64,000 nucleotides of DNA, from contig JAHQIY010000002.1 in assembly GCA_019054805.1 (NCBI GenBank), positions 1,426,001 to 1,490,000 of the forward strand. Reading direction: 5' to 3'. Of the stretch, positions 47,752 through 58,718 are shown piece by piece; positions within the stretch are counted from its first letter, which is position 1; the number at the start of each line of letters is the position of its first letter. Under the pieces are notes generated by a model, which saw nothing but the letters and a program-made list of their open reading frames with translations, did not search any database and was not told the origin of the DNA. This stretch comes from Brachionus manjavacas (lineage: Eukaryota; Rotifera; Eurotatoria; Ploima; Brachionidae). The translations under genes and the position numbers were made by a program.

Positions 47752-47895
47752 ATGAATTCTTTTGTTTTTAGATGTGTTGTCTGTAGATATGAAATTGAAT
47801 TTGTACCTTATATCCTTGCAAATAAATGCCTCGGAAATCGAGTCTTTATTGAAGGTTTAAGCAGCTTAGCTAACCGAATACTTACTTCCAAATAA
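47752..47895 (+). other. Orphan 47-codon frame
   Basis: An open frame from ATG at 47752 to TAA at 47893-47895 contains RCVVCRYEIEFVPYILANKC. An acceptor-like tttttag at 47764-47770 lies inside it, so part may instead be a terminal exon. I cannot connect it with the exons at 46.0-46.2 kb or with NPEPL1 in phase. Unknown. Confidence 0.2.
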
Positions 47896-48163
47896 ATATT
47901 TATCTAGATTATGGTTCGTTTGGAAAAGATAAATCATTTAATGATACTTTGCTATAAAAAGTGATAAATAGAAAATTTTTAGATGGGCACCTAGAACTGG
48001 CAGTTTTGATTACATGGAATAATTAGAATCCTTTTTTAATTTAAAGTGGCTGTTTTTTAAATTTATGCCACTTCAATATTTTTCTATTAATTGGATATTT
48101 CATTTTTTGTAAAAAATAAACTGGTTCAGATTAGAATCTAAAATTAAATGTTGAAATAGAAAG

Positions 48164-50117
48164 CTAGTGTCTTAAATGTGAAAATTAATTTTGTGAAAAA
48201 CTTAAACGAACTTCAGTTGACCAAAAGCGATTCGTTGCTCCTAATCGGAAAATCAAAAGATTTGAAGCTAGTTCCACAGGCTCATTTGAAACCTCTATTA
48301 ACAAAATTACAGATACCCGACAATGTGAGCATCTTTGATTAGAACAATTAATTTTTTTGTTTTATTTTAATAAAAATTTTTAGTGGTACTCTGAATCAAT
48401 TAATTATTTATGTCCAGCGAAAAAATCAGATGAAGATGGTACTAAATTAGCAAATGGAACCAACATTTCTTGGTTGAATAGATTTAGTATTAATGCTATT
48501 TCGGCTAAATGTAGTCGATATAATACACCATCAAGAGCTCATCTAATGACTAAAATTGTGAAGTCAAATTGTTTTTCTGACAGTCAGACCATTTTAGTCG
48601 CTTGTGAACGCAAATATTCTGTTGGTTGTGCTGCAGCAGTTGCTCGAGCTTTTCCATTATATTCCTCAAAAACTTCTAATAATGAGTCTAAAAGTCAAAG
48701 AAATGTCACAGTTTCTTTTATTTTTACTGACGATAGCTGTAAAAGCCCAAATCCTTCAGATGATGAGGTAAAATGTTTCAATGCCATTGGAGAGTCTGTC
48801 AGACTAACAGCCAAAATAGTTGATACACCATGTGCTGAAATGACCACTGATCATTTTCTGCAAGTAATAAATAATTTTATTTTTTTTTCGGTTTAAATAA
48901 TTTAATATATAAAGGAGATAAAAATTGTTGCTAAAGAGCTTGGACTTGAACCGATGGTAATTGAAGGCGAAGAATTGAATAAGCGAGGATTTGGAGGGCT
49001 TTACAATGTTGGAAAAGCTGCTGTTAATCCGCCAAAGCTAGTGGTCTTATCAAACTTAAAGTCTGGTTCTAAGCGTAATATTGCCTGGGTTGGTAAAGGC
49101 ATTGTCTACGACACTGGCGGTCTATGCATTAAATCTCGTTCTAACATGTGCGGAATGAAGCAAGATTGCGGTGGTGCAGCTGGTGTTCTTGGTGCTTTTT
49201 ATACTGCTGTCAAATTGGTAATTTGGTTTACTAGTTTTTTTAGAGTTATAATTTTATTCTAAAACAGGGTTTTGAAGACAATTTGCATGCAGTTTTTTGC
49301 TTAGCTGAAAACGCAGTTGGACCCAACGCCTATAGGTACTGTCCAATAATTTTTTTTTTAATTTTTCATTCTTTTTTTAAAGACCTGATGATATTATTAA
49401 GCTGTATTCTGGAAAGTGAGTTGATTTTTTTTAATTAAGATTATTTTATCAAAAAAAAATTTTAAGAACTGTTGAAATAACAAATACAGATGCAGAAGGA
49501 CGAGTTGTTTTGGGTGATGGTGTTGCTTATGCAAGAAAAGACTTAAAAGCAGACATAATTTTAGATATGGCGACATTGACCGGTGCCCAAGGTATAGCTA
49601 CTGGAAAATACCATGCTGGTTTGTTGACCAACAGTGACAAATGGGAAAAAACTTTCGTAGAAAAAAGTAAAATTTGCGCTGATCTTTGTTTTCCGATGGT
49701 ATTTTCTCCGGAACTACACTTTAGTGAGTTTAACAGCGAAGTAGCCGACATGAAAAACTCTGTTTCTGTAATTTAAAAAAACAAATTGTTGAAATTTTTT
49801 AAAAATTTTCTCATAGAATCCGGCAAATGCAGCTTCAGCTTGTGCTGGGTTGTTTATTCATTCCCACATCGGTTCCAAATATGAGGGAATCTGGATTCAT
49901 TTGGACATTGCTTCACCAGTTTCAGATGTATTTTTAAAATAACTAAATGAAAAATAAATTTTTATTTTTATTTGTAAAGGGAGACCGCGCCACTGGCTTC
50001 GGTGTCACTTTATTAAACTGTCTATTTGGTGATTCAAGTTTGAATTCAGCATTAAAGCAAATAGGTCCAGATAGTGCATTACCACTTAAAAATGATGAAC
50101 TAGATAGCGATGATTAA
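48164..50117 (+). CDS. NPEPL1: M17 leucyl aminopeptidase-like NPEPL1 (first exon not found)
   Basis: Probable zinc/manganese aminopeptidase of the leucyl aminopeptidase family. Visible exons: 48164-48324, 48384-48863, 48915-49217, 49268-49335, 49383-49415, 49467-49767, 49817-49927, 49980-50117, giving about 529 residues against 523 in human. Metal and catalytic motifs are intact: WVGKGIVYDTGGLCIK (Lys and Asp), MKQDCGGAAGVLGAF and NTDAEGRVVLGDGVAYA (Asp, Glu, catalytic Arg). NPEPL1 rather than LAP3 is shown by TRGFGG-like KRGFGGLYNVGKAA, LTGAQGIATGKYHAG and PELHFSEFNSEVADMKNS. The frame closes upstream at a TAG at 48157 without an ATG, so a very short first coding exon must lie further 5'; alignment suggests only a few residues are missing. 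SmD1 follows after 197 bp. Confidence 0.96.
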
Positions 50118-50314
50118 AAAAAACTTTTTAAAATTTTAAACTTATAAAACTATTTAATCAAAACTCTTTAAAATAAAATTCTAAATTAAGTTTGATTTTG
50201 TTTGATTTTAAGCAGATGCAAATAAACCTGTAGTTTTGCACTAAGATTTCTTTAAAATTTGTTTCAAATTTTTTTAACAACAATTGAAATTAAAATTTGA
50301 ATAAAAAAGCAAGA

Positions 50315-50744
50315 ATGAAATTGGTTAGATTTTTGATGAAATTGTCACATGAAACAGTGACTATTGAACTAAAAAATGGGGTCCAAGTGAACGGCACAAT
50401 ATCTGGTGTTGATATGAGCATGAATACTCACCTAAAAGCTGTTAAATTAACTGTAAAAAACAAGGAACCTATAAGTGTGGATACGATTACCATTAGAGGA
50501 AATAATATTAGATATGTGATTCTTCCGGATAGTTTACCACTTGACACACTGTTGATTGATGACACCCCCAAAGCTAAAGCCAAGAAGAGAGAAGGTTTGT
50601 TTTTTTAGTTTTTTTTTCAAGATCATGGCTAAATTAATTTCTAAAGGAGTAACAAAAATTAGTGGACGAGGAAGAGGTAGAGGTAGAGGACGAGGTGGTC
50701 CAAGGGGTGGACGAGGTGGTCCAAGACCAGGTGGAAGAAAATAA
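50315..50744 (+). CDS. SNRPD1: Small nuclear ribonucleoprotein Sm D1
   Basis: Core Sm-ring protein of spliceosomal U1, U2, U4 and U5 snRNPs. Two exons (50315-50594 and 50647-50744) give 125 residues. The Sm1 motif ([34 protein letters not shown]) and Sm2 motif ([16 protein letters not shown]) are nearly identical to human, and the C-terminal Arg-Gly repeat tail ([14 protein letters not shown]), a target of symmetric arginine dimethylation and SMN binding, is present after KAKAKKRE. The frame extends upstream to a TTG, but the ATG at 50315 aligns with the family start. A polyadenylation-type aataaa lies at 50851. It follows NPEPL1 at 197 bp on the same strand. Confidence 0.97.
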
Positions 50745-52450
50745 AATATCCATTTTTGTGTTCAATGTATTGTTGTTAGCTTTTCCACTGTTATTAAAAG
50801 ATTTATTAAACGCTTTTAATGTTTACCTTATGCACGTAAATTCATGATAAAATAAATAAAGTTTTAAAATTTTTATTTTTTTATTAGAAAATGTATAAAC
50901 CAGAACCAAATTCAAAATAGAAATTTTTAGTTTTTTGAAAAAAATAAAAATTTTAAGTCATTGACTTGACTTGACTTAAGACTTGTGACTTAAAAACAAG
51001 TCTGATTTTTTTTAATGTTAAACCAGAAATTGGGTAGTATTTTTGAATTTACCATAAAAACTTGTTTGATCTTGAATCAAAGCTACATTTAATGACAAAT
51101 GCTACAATTACAGTCAGATTAAATAATTAGTAGGGCTGCTTAAAAATCTTAGCAAGAAATAAGCGTGAGACGCAGTTCCAACCAACAATAAAATTTTGAT
51201 AAATTAGTAGTAAAAAAATTATTTTTTAAAATCAAAATTTAAAATTTAACAGTGACAGTCAAAGTTGTAAATATTAAAAAGCAAACCCAGAAGATTGGAA
51301 TTATTTTTAAATTTAATTTGAGATTTACTTTTAATAAATAGCAGTCAATATCTTTGACGCGTGTTGAATTGGTGGATATTAGTGTGGATGTGTCTCCTAG
51401 GAGTATATCCCCATAAAATAGGAGCAGGAAGAAGATGCTTATACAAATTCAGTCTCATAAAACGGTATCATATAAAGCGATGAAATCAGGCATGAGATAA
51501 ATTCAAATAAATAAAAAAAATTCAAATTCAAGCAAATTTCAAATAAATACATTAGAACTATATAAAAATTAAATCTTAAAAAATTTTATTTGGATTTAAA
51601 AGTTTGATTGAAATTAATCAATACTTATAAATTCAACTTATATTTAAATTGTTTATTTGAACTATCTTAATGTTTAAATTTATATCTATTGAATTTGAAC
51701 AAATAATTTTGTTGAAGCTTGGCATAATACTTTTTGAGTAACAAAATTATTCAATTTTTTATTTTTAAGTCATTGTTTAATAACCATTCATTGGTGTATT
51801 CTTTAGTAGATTCTTTAGCCGACCAAAATACATGCTATTAGACAATGGAATCCTCTTGATTTTATCTGATTATAATAAAGCACATATTGAAGAAACTCTA
51901 ATTAATTTATTGTTAATTATGAAATATTAATTTAATTATCTCAGATTTTTTGGAACGAAGTTATTAATGATTTTTTTCTTTACTTAAAAAAAATTAGCTA
52001 TTTTGATATAAGCGATTTTTATTTTTCTATTAGTAGCTTTTTAGACACTTGCTATTTTGACCTACCCCCCAAAGAAATTCGAATACTTTGTCTGATTTCA
52101 CCTAATATACGATTCGAGTGTTTACTGATATGTTTGGTATCAGTTTTCAATTTTAAGTTCCTCTGTATATATGCTCCTAGGCATTCTCACAGTTATACTT
52201 AAAGGTTTTGAAAAAAATGTTTATTCGAATTCTGGATTTTTTAACCACTGTGCAAAACCTTTCATTTATTATCATTTAGTTCAAAAAGACATGTATTAAA
52301 TGTCATGCTCGAGTTGTGAATTTATAGTAAATTTTTGATGATTTTTCCCAATTTTTTTTTTATCATCAAAGTAAAATTTTTGTATGATTTTCAATTTTCT
52401 CTTTTTTCTCTAATATTTAAACCGCTATCTTAAGCGGTCTTAAGTCAAGC
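50745..52450. other. Gene desert with half of a hAT MITE
   Basis: No gene recognised. At about 50951-51004 the sequence gacttgacttaagacttgtgac and a terminal ...aagtctg match the right end of the hAT-like family seen at 20669, but no left end is present, so it is a truncated copy. Confidence 0.5.
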
Positions 52451-52985
52451 GAACTGGCTAAGCGAGCAGCGGCAAGAGCAACAATGGTAGCAAGTCGAAT
52501 AAGACTGACTTTCAAATACTTCTCTTTAAAGACAGTAGATTTACTTTTTAAGTCATTTTTTCGTCCCCATCTCGAATTTCCTGTAGGAGCCTGGAATCCG
52601 TGTCGACTATATGAATAGATGTCATGGAGCAAGTTCAGCGACGATTCTCGAAACTAGTACCAGAACTAAAGGATAAACCATACGTCGAGAGAAGAGAGAC
52701 TTTCGGTTAGAGTACCGTAGAAGAGAGACGCAGGCATGGTGATCTCATCCAGCTACACAAAATTCAGCATGGTCATGATCGGGTGACATTCATAAATAGG
52801 GATCAAATGCTTGCTTCGGAAGGTCTAGACAGCCCGACAGGAAACACATGAACTTGCTATAAGGCTATCGAGCGACAGCTGATTCGCAATTGTGGAGTGA
52901 GACACAACTATTTTGCAAACCGAACAGCAGGAAACTGGAACACGCTGGATGCGGTGGTCAGCAATACGAACATTTTTAAATAAAG
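52450..52985 (+). pseudogene. LINE reverse transcriptase remnant
   Basis: Plus-strand fragments in changing frames: KYFSLKTVDLLFKSFFRPHLEFPVGAWNP near 52510-52600, MEQVQRRFSKLVPELKDKPYVERRE near 52625-52700, and RRRHGDLIQLHKIQHG near 52730-52790. These are the ordered thumb and C-terminal motifs of a LINE reverse transcriptase, with stops between. It is distinctly less AT-rich than its surroundings. Confidence 0.85.
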
Positions 52986-55574
52986 AATCGACAAGTTAAT
53001 TAGATGAAAAATCTTAAAAAACAACCGGATAGATTAAATTCAAATGTTTAAATATCATGCAAAAGCAAACATGATTACATCACAATGCTATGTTTAAAAA
53101 TTTTGATTTTTTATAATTTTAAAAATTAAATAATTATTTGTTTAAGTTCCAACTTTTACTATCTTTCGATTGGAATCTGATATTCTATTTATTAGGAAAT
53201 TTAGATACTAAGTTTTTACAATAATTGCTTAAAACATTTATAATTTTATTAAAACCGTTTTAAGTCAATAAAGTGAACCATTTCGGAACAAGATGTAAAT
53301 TTAAAAAATTTTTAATTTTTCATAACTTTCGTTTTAAATTACCAAAAAATTTTTAGTAAATCGCATAATGCAAATAATCAATTAAATTCATTATAAGAAT
53401 TATTGTTCATTATGATTTGTTAAAGAAATAATTGGAACCAAGTGAGATTATATTTTGATTCTTTTATAAATATTATTAAAATTAAAGTTCTCCTATTAAA
53501 TTTAAAATCTGTTGGAAAAATCTATACATTAAAAAAGTTTGGAATTTAATTGAATACGAATGTTCGGCAACATAAATTTTATTCCCGGTTTTCTAATAAA
53601 AAAACTCTTAAATTATTTTTAAATAAAAAAGTTGATTTATAATTTTTTTTAAGAGATTTAAGTAAATTTAAAAAGATGAATTTTAAGCAGTGATATAAAA
53701 TGAAGACTTCTTTTGGTAATTTATGTAATTATTTAAAATAATCTGGATATTTGATTTGTTTAAATTTCGATCTATCTGGATTTTCTATTTATCTTTTTAG
53801 TATGAATAAATTTTGCGACCAAATTAATTTTTTTATTTTATTCTTATTTTACTTTATATTTAGTTCTTCAGAAACTTTAGCTTGTTATAAAAAACGAGCA
53901 AAAAATAATAATTCAACATTTCGTCAAATTGATTGGGAAAAATAACAGTATAAAAATATAGATATATTATTAAATCTATTTGTTTATCTTTACCGAACGG
54001 AGGCTCCTTCAGAATAAAATTTAAAAAAGAAATAAAGTAAAATTTAAAAAATTAATTTAAAAAAATGAAAAAAGAGAAATATTGAGAAAGAATTTATTAA
54101 AAATTTAAGCAAACTAATCAAAATAAAATTAGTTAATTGATTGATAATTGAATATATTTGTCGATGATAATTAAATTGATTTGAGATATAGAAAATTTCT
54201 TTAAAAATTGCAACAGAAGTTACAAATTACATTTGGTAATATATAATTTTTTTTAATAAATTTCAACTGAATCCTATAATTATCTAATTTTCATTATAAG
54301 AAATATTTAAACATGTGTTTTAGGAGAGGACATTTTTTACTTTAAACCATAAAATTCCTTTAATAATGCTATTTTTGATAATTCTTGCTTTTTGTTTAAA
54401 ATTTTATCTTTAAAAAGAATACAATATAATTTTTAATTTTTTATAAAAAATTTTATTTTATTATTTGATAACGTATTTTTGAATAAAATTGTAAATAAAA
54501 CTAGTTTAAAACAAATTACTATTATTGAAATTATTTTTTTAACTTTTTGAAAAATGCAATTATTGTGTAGGTGAAAATCATTTGAACTCGGGAAGCATCC
54601 TAGAATTTTATATTTTTTAAATAAAAAAGCAATAAAATAATTATTTGAAGAGAAAAAAAATACTCAAATTCTAATTTTAAATGGTTTCTTAATTTTTAAA
54701 ACTAAAATATAAGAGAATTTAATCATTTGAGCCTTTTAAAAAATTGATAAATACTTTATGCGTTTTTCTTTAATTATTAAAAAACAAATTTATTTAAAAA
54801 AAAAAAAAAAAGTCTATTAGATTAAAAAATCTTATGAAAAATGTATTATTTATTTGTTTTCTGTACCGAGCTAGGGCTCCTTCAGAACAAATTAAAAAAT
54901 AAAAATAAAAATATAAAATTAAATTAAATCGATTTGAAAAATTAAAAAAAGAAAAAAAACTAAATTAGGAATTTTCAGAGAAAATATGAATTAATTAATT
55001 TCCAAGGCCAAATTGAAGTTGTACAACTAAAACGAAAACCAGTGAATAGGTTGCACCAAAATTTATTTAAATTGACATTACAAACTCATTAGAAATCGAA
55101 AAAAGAACATAATATACCGAACATTATTTGATTGATTTAATTGTCAACTAATTAATTAACTCAAAATGTCATTAAAATTCAAAATTTATATAAATAGCCG
55201 TTCTATTTTGAATCTGTTCACAACTTTGATAATTAAAAATTCAAATTTTTTTAAATATCGCCTTCGAAAGCACCGACAAAACACCGATTACAAAAATCCA
55301 TTAGTCATACATTATACATTCGTTCTCGAATGATTCGATTGCACAAATCCATAATCCACAATAATTTTATCACACTCATTCTTCAATTGATAACAACATA
55401 AACCTGAAGATAATAAATTATATTAAGCCTCTAATAAAAGTTGTCCATTCCAATAATAAACAAATTATTTCCTTTAAACTCTTAATTAATATCTTACAAC
55501 TTTCGATTTTAGATTTTATTAGAAGCAATTAGAGCCTAGCTGAAAATCTTCGAAAACCAATTTATTTTACAACT
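52986..55574. other. Intergenic region upstream of the T-box gene, with two antisense LINE tails
   Basis: 2.6 kb of AT-rich DNA. At 53975-54012 and 54847-54885 are reverse-complement copies of the LINE 3' tail found at 20.5 kb (tatttgtttatc...ggctccttcag and tatttatttgttttctgtaccgagctagggctccttcag in parts). No LINE coding sequence accompanies them. From about 54960 the sequence becomes less repetitive and probably includes regulatory DNA and the 5' UTR of the T-box gene. Confidence 0.5.
55184..55197 (+). promoter_or_regulatory. Possible TATA box of the T-box gene
   Basis: tttatataaatagc lies about 390 bp before the ATG, close to a consensus TATAAATA. The following stretch loses long A/T homopolymers, as a transcribed leader might. 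AT-richness makes chance matches common. Confidence 0.35.
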
Positions 55575-56987
55575 ATGTTATCCAATTCAAGCTATTCTAT
55601 AAATACTCTTACCAGTGCCAGTACACAACAAAACACTGACACAAGCATTCAATCCGAAAACATGAAATATCAAAACTACCCAGTTTGCTACACTGTCCAG
55701 AACATGGTCCCTCAAAGCATTTATGGACAATCAAATATTTGTATCGATTTGGAAGAAAAGGAACTATGGACCCGCTTTTACCATCTCACTAATGAAATGA
55801 TTCTAACCAAAGCTGGCAGAAGAACATTTCCCCTGATCAGAATCAAAATGTCTGGTCTTGACGAGTCTTCACTTTACACTGTGCAGATCGAGTTCCGTCT
55901 TTCCGACAATTTAAAATACAGATTTGTTAATGGAGAATGGAAAACTAGTCCAAGGAATGACAACTTTAAAACAGCCCAACCTGTGATTGTTTATGAGCAT
56001 AGTGACTCGCCTAATTTTGGTCATCATTGGTCAAAAGATTCTGTTGCGTTTGCCAAACTAAAGTTGACTAACAATGAGAATACCAAAAATTTAGACGCTG
56101 TATTTCTGAAATCGTTGAACAAATACGATCCAATAATCCATGTTTATAGACATGATAAAAAGAATGTCGATGACAAAGTTTTGGTTTTTTCAAAATTTTT
56201 TAAAGAAACTCAATTCATTGCAGTCACTGCCTACCAAAATGAACAAATTACTAATTTGAAAATCAAGCATAATCCTTTTGCCAAAGCGTTTCTCAATAAT
56301 AAACCAATGATAACTATTGAGAATGACAAAGTGGTAACATGCGAGGCGGTCAAAAAAGAACAACCATCAGTTAATGCTGCAAATAATGGAAACGTATCAA
56401 AACTAAATAATTTCTCGGTACAAAATGCCATATTGACACCAAAGAACAGTCATTCAAAAAATTCAATGATTCAAAATCCTTATTATCATGCTAGTAATTT
56501 TAGCTATCAATACCCTACACAGCCATTATACCAGTCGTTTTATGAAACCTATTACAATCCTGCCATTTACCAAAATTACAATTATGCCCAGTACAGTCAT
56601 TTCAACAACACTTATCAAAATCAATACTATAATGCTGAAAATTCCACTCAAAGTTATTATCCTTTCAGTAATGATTTTAATCATTTGTTAGAGCAAAATA
56701 CGGTTTATCCGAGCGAAAGAGCAAAGCAATCTTCACCTATTTACGATTCAGAATATCAAGCGGATGTTGGTAAAAGAAAAAGCGCTGAATATGAACCTAG
56801 ACCAGCTAAACGACAAGCTTGTACCAACGATTTGACTCAATCGCCTGTTTACAAGGTAACAAAGAGTGAGTTCGAACAATCAGATGATTCACTCAATTCA
56901 ACTGAAAATTTCTTTGCTCATATAAGCAATCAAACTAATCATTCATCAACATCGTTTACGTTGTCTTCATCGAATGGATCTTTCTAA
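55575..56987 (+). CDS. T-box transcription factor, Brachyury-like, intronless
   Basis: Sequence-specific DNA-binding developmental regulator. One 470-residue exon. The T-box runs from about residue 58 (EEKELWTRFYHLTNEMILTK) to about 240, with GRRTFPLIRIKMSGLD, VNGEWK, HSDSPNFGHHW, KLTNNENTKNLDAVFLKSLNKYDPIIHVY and the recognition end FIAVTAYQNEQITNLKIKHNPFAKAF. The DSPNFGxHW block and VNGEW favour the Brachyury (T) class over Tbx2 or Tbr classes, where that block is usually DSPATG or DTPNTG. Several normally fixed positions differ, so it is a fast-evolving member. The C-terminal half is Tyr/Asn/Gln/Ser-rich with a possible nuclear signal (KRKSAEYEPRPAKRQ). T-box genes normally have several introns; none is needed here. 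Large gene-free flanks suit a regulated gene. Confidence 0.9.
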   Translation: MLSNSSYSINTLTSASTQQNTDTSIQSENMKYQNYPVCYTVQNMVPQSIYGQSNICIDLEEKELWTRFYHLTNEMILTKAGRRTFPLIRIKMSGLDESSLYTVQIEFRLSDNLKYRFVNGEWKTSPRNDNFKTAQPVIVYEHSDSPNFGHHWSKDSVAFAKLKLTNNENTKNLDAVFLKSLNKYDPIIHVYRHDKKNVDDKVLVFSKFFKETQFIAVTAYQNEQITNLKIKHNPFAKAFLNNKPMITIENDKVVTCEAVKKEQPSVNAANNGNVSKLNNFSVQNAILTPKNSHSKNSMIQNPYYHASNFSYQYPTQPLYQSFYETYYNPAIYQNYNYAQYSHFNNTYQNQYYNAENSTQSYYPFSNDFNHLLEQNTVYPSERAKQSSPIYDSEYQADVGKRKSAEYEPRPAKRQACTNDLTQSPVYKVTKSEFEQSDDSLNSTENFFAHISNQTNHSSTSFTLSSSNGSF

Positions 56988-58718
56988 TTACGGACGTTTT
57001 TTACCAAATTTTTTATTTCTTTTTTATTTTGTAAAATTTTTTTTATATTTAATAATTAATAATAAACAACTTAAAATTATTAGTTAATATTTATTGAAAA
57101 AAATTGATTTTAAAAGTAAAAATTCATCTATTATTTAAACTAAAAAATACAACACTGTAATGATAAAATGTATTTACTACCTTATTACAGCTTTTGTAAA
57201 TAAACAAAAAAATAGCGAAACCATATAAAATATAATGTTTGAATATAAAAAATTCGATAATTCATTTTTTTATCTATTTTTCTTAGTTATTTTTTAAATT
57301 GGAACCGATTTTGCTCAAAAAAGTAAATTAAATTTATTTTTTTTTCTATTCAAAAAATAAAAAAAATTATATTTTTTCCCTGATTTAATTAAAATTTCCC
57401 TTATTTAGCGTTATTTATTACAATATGTTATTTCTTACAATTTGTTAATTTACGTAAAATAGAGTTAATCAACTGTATCTTAATTTTATAAAATTATTTA
57501 ATTCATGAAGATTATATAAGTAAAAATTAATATTTATTTTAAAATAATTCACGAATTTTATCGTCTTTTTTAGGAAGCGTTCATTTGGTAGATTTTTTTC
57601 ATAATTAATTCGTATAATAATTTTCACACAAAAGGATTTTTATAGAATAAATTTTACACAGAAAAATTTAAAAAACAATCTATTTGAATTAAAACATGCA
57701 ATTTAATTAAATTTTATGAAATTTCATTTTTTAAATTTGTTCTTTAAAAAATTATATTAGTTTATTTATATGATATGGGTTTTCTATGAATTGATGCATC
57801 ATCTATCTTTCAATCGATTCCACCCATTGATGCATGCTTATGGTAAGTATTACAGTTGTATGATTGCTTTATCAGTTTTCTTAAACGTTACCATTTTGAT
57901 TTTTTAAGTAATTGTATAAAAAAGGCGACAAAAAATCTTCAAGTTCATAAAAATTTTAATTATTTTAAATAAGAAATATTAATTTCAATCGCTAATAAAA
58001 ATTCCAAAAACACAGATTTAAATTAAATATAAATTTAATATTTATTTAAAAACTTAAGTTTAAAATCTTAATCTACTTCCGAAAATTAAAATTAAAAATT
58101 AAATTATCTAAAAATTTCAAAAAAGCTTTATCTGTTGAAGCTTAAACTTGCATTCTTTATAAATAGTATCTATAATTAAATTAGCGCCGTCGGAATTAGG
58201 TTTATAAATAAAACAAAAGGTTAACCAAATCATAGATTGTTCAACAAAATCTTGAACAACTCTTTACCTTCTTTCAGTCACCAAGACGGGGCTGAATAAT
58301 CAAAATCAAATTATCATTAATGTATGCTAATGTAAGAAAAATAAGTCTTGAAAAAATTTTATCTATTCGACTCAACCCCGATTGGTAAAATTTCTCTGAA
58401 AAAGTAGTCAAAATTAGATTTAAAATGGTCGAAAAAAACTTTTTCTGGATAAGTTGGTTAAGAAAGTTTAGGGAAAACTCATAGAACAAGTGAAGTCTGT
58501 TCATAAAAAACTATATAAATATTGCTTAAATTAAATTTTTGCAAATTTACTCAGTAAGAACTAAAATTTTTATAGATTTTGTTTTTAGTTAGATTTTTTT
58601 TTATTAAAAATAAAATAATTGAAAATAAAAACTTAAATAATATTTTCTGAAATAAAATGTTTGAATTTTTTTTCTCATTTTTGTTTGAAAAATTATCAAA
58701 ATGATCTCAATTTTACAT
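56988..58718. other. Intergenic
   Basis: 1.7 kb of AT-rich DNA between the T-box gene and the coiled-coil gene, which converge. attgatgcat occurs twice within 60 bp at about 57790-57835. No gene seen; a 76-codon minus frame at 58274-58504 lacks any family feature. Confidence 0.5.

Noticed and set aside
53751-53945. Plus-strand frame of 64 codons with hydrophobic stretch
   Set aside because: Phe/Ile/Leu-rich by AT composition, adjacent to an antisense LINE tail, no supporting feature.
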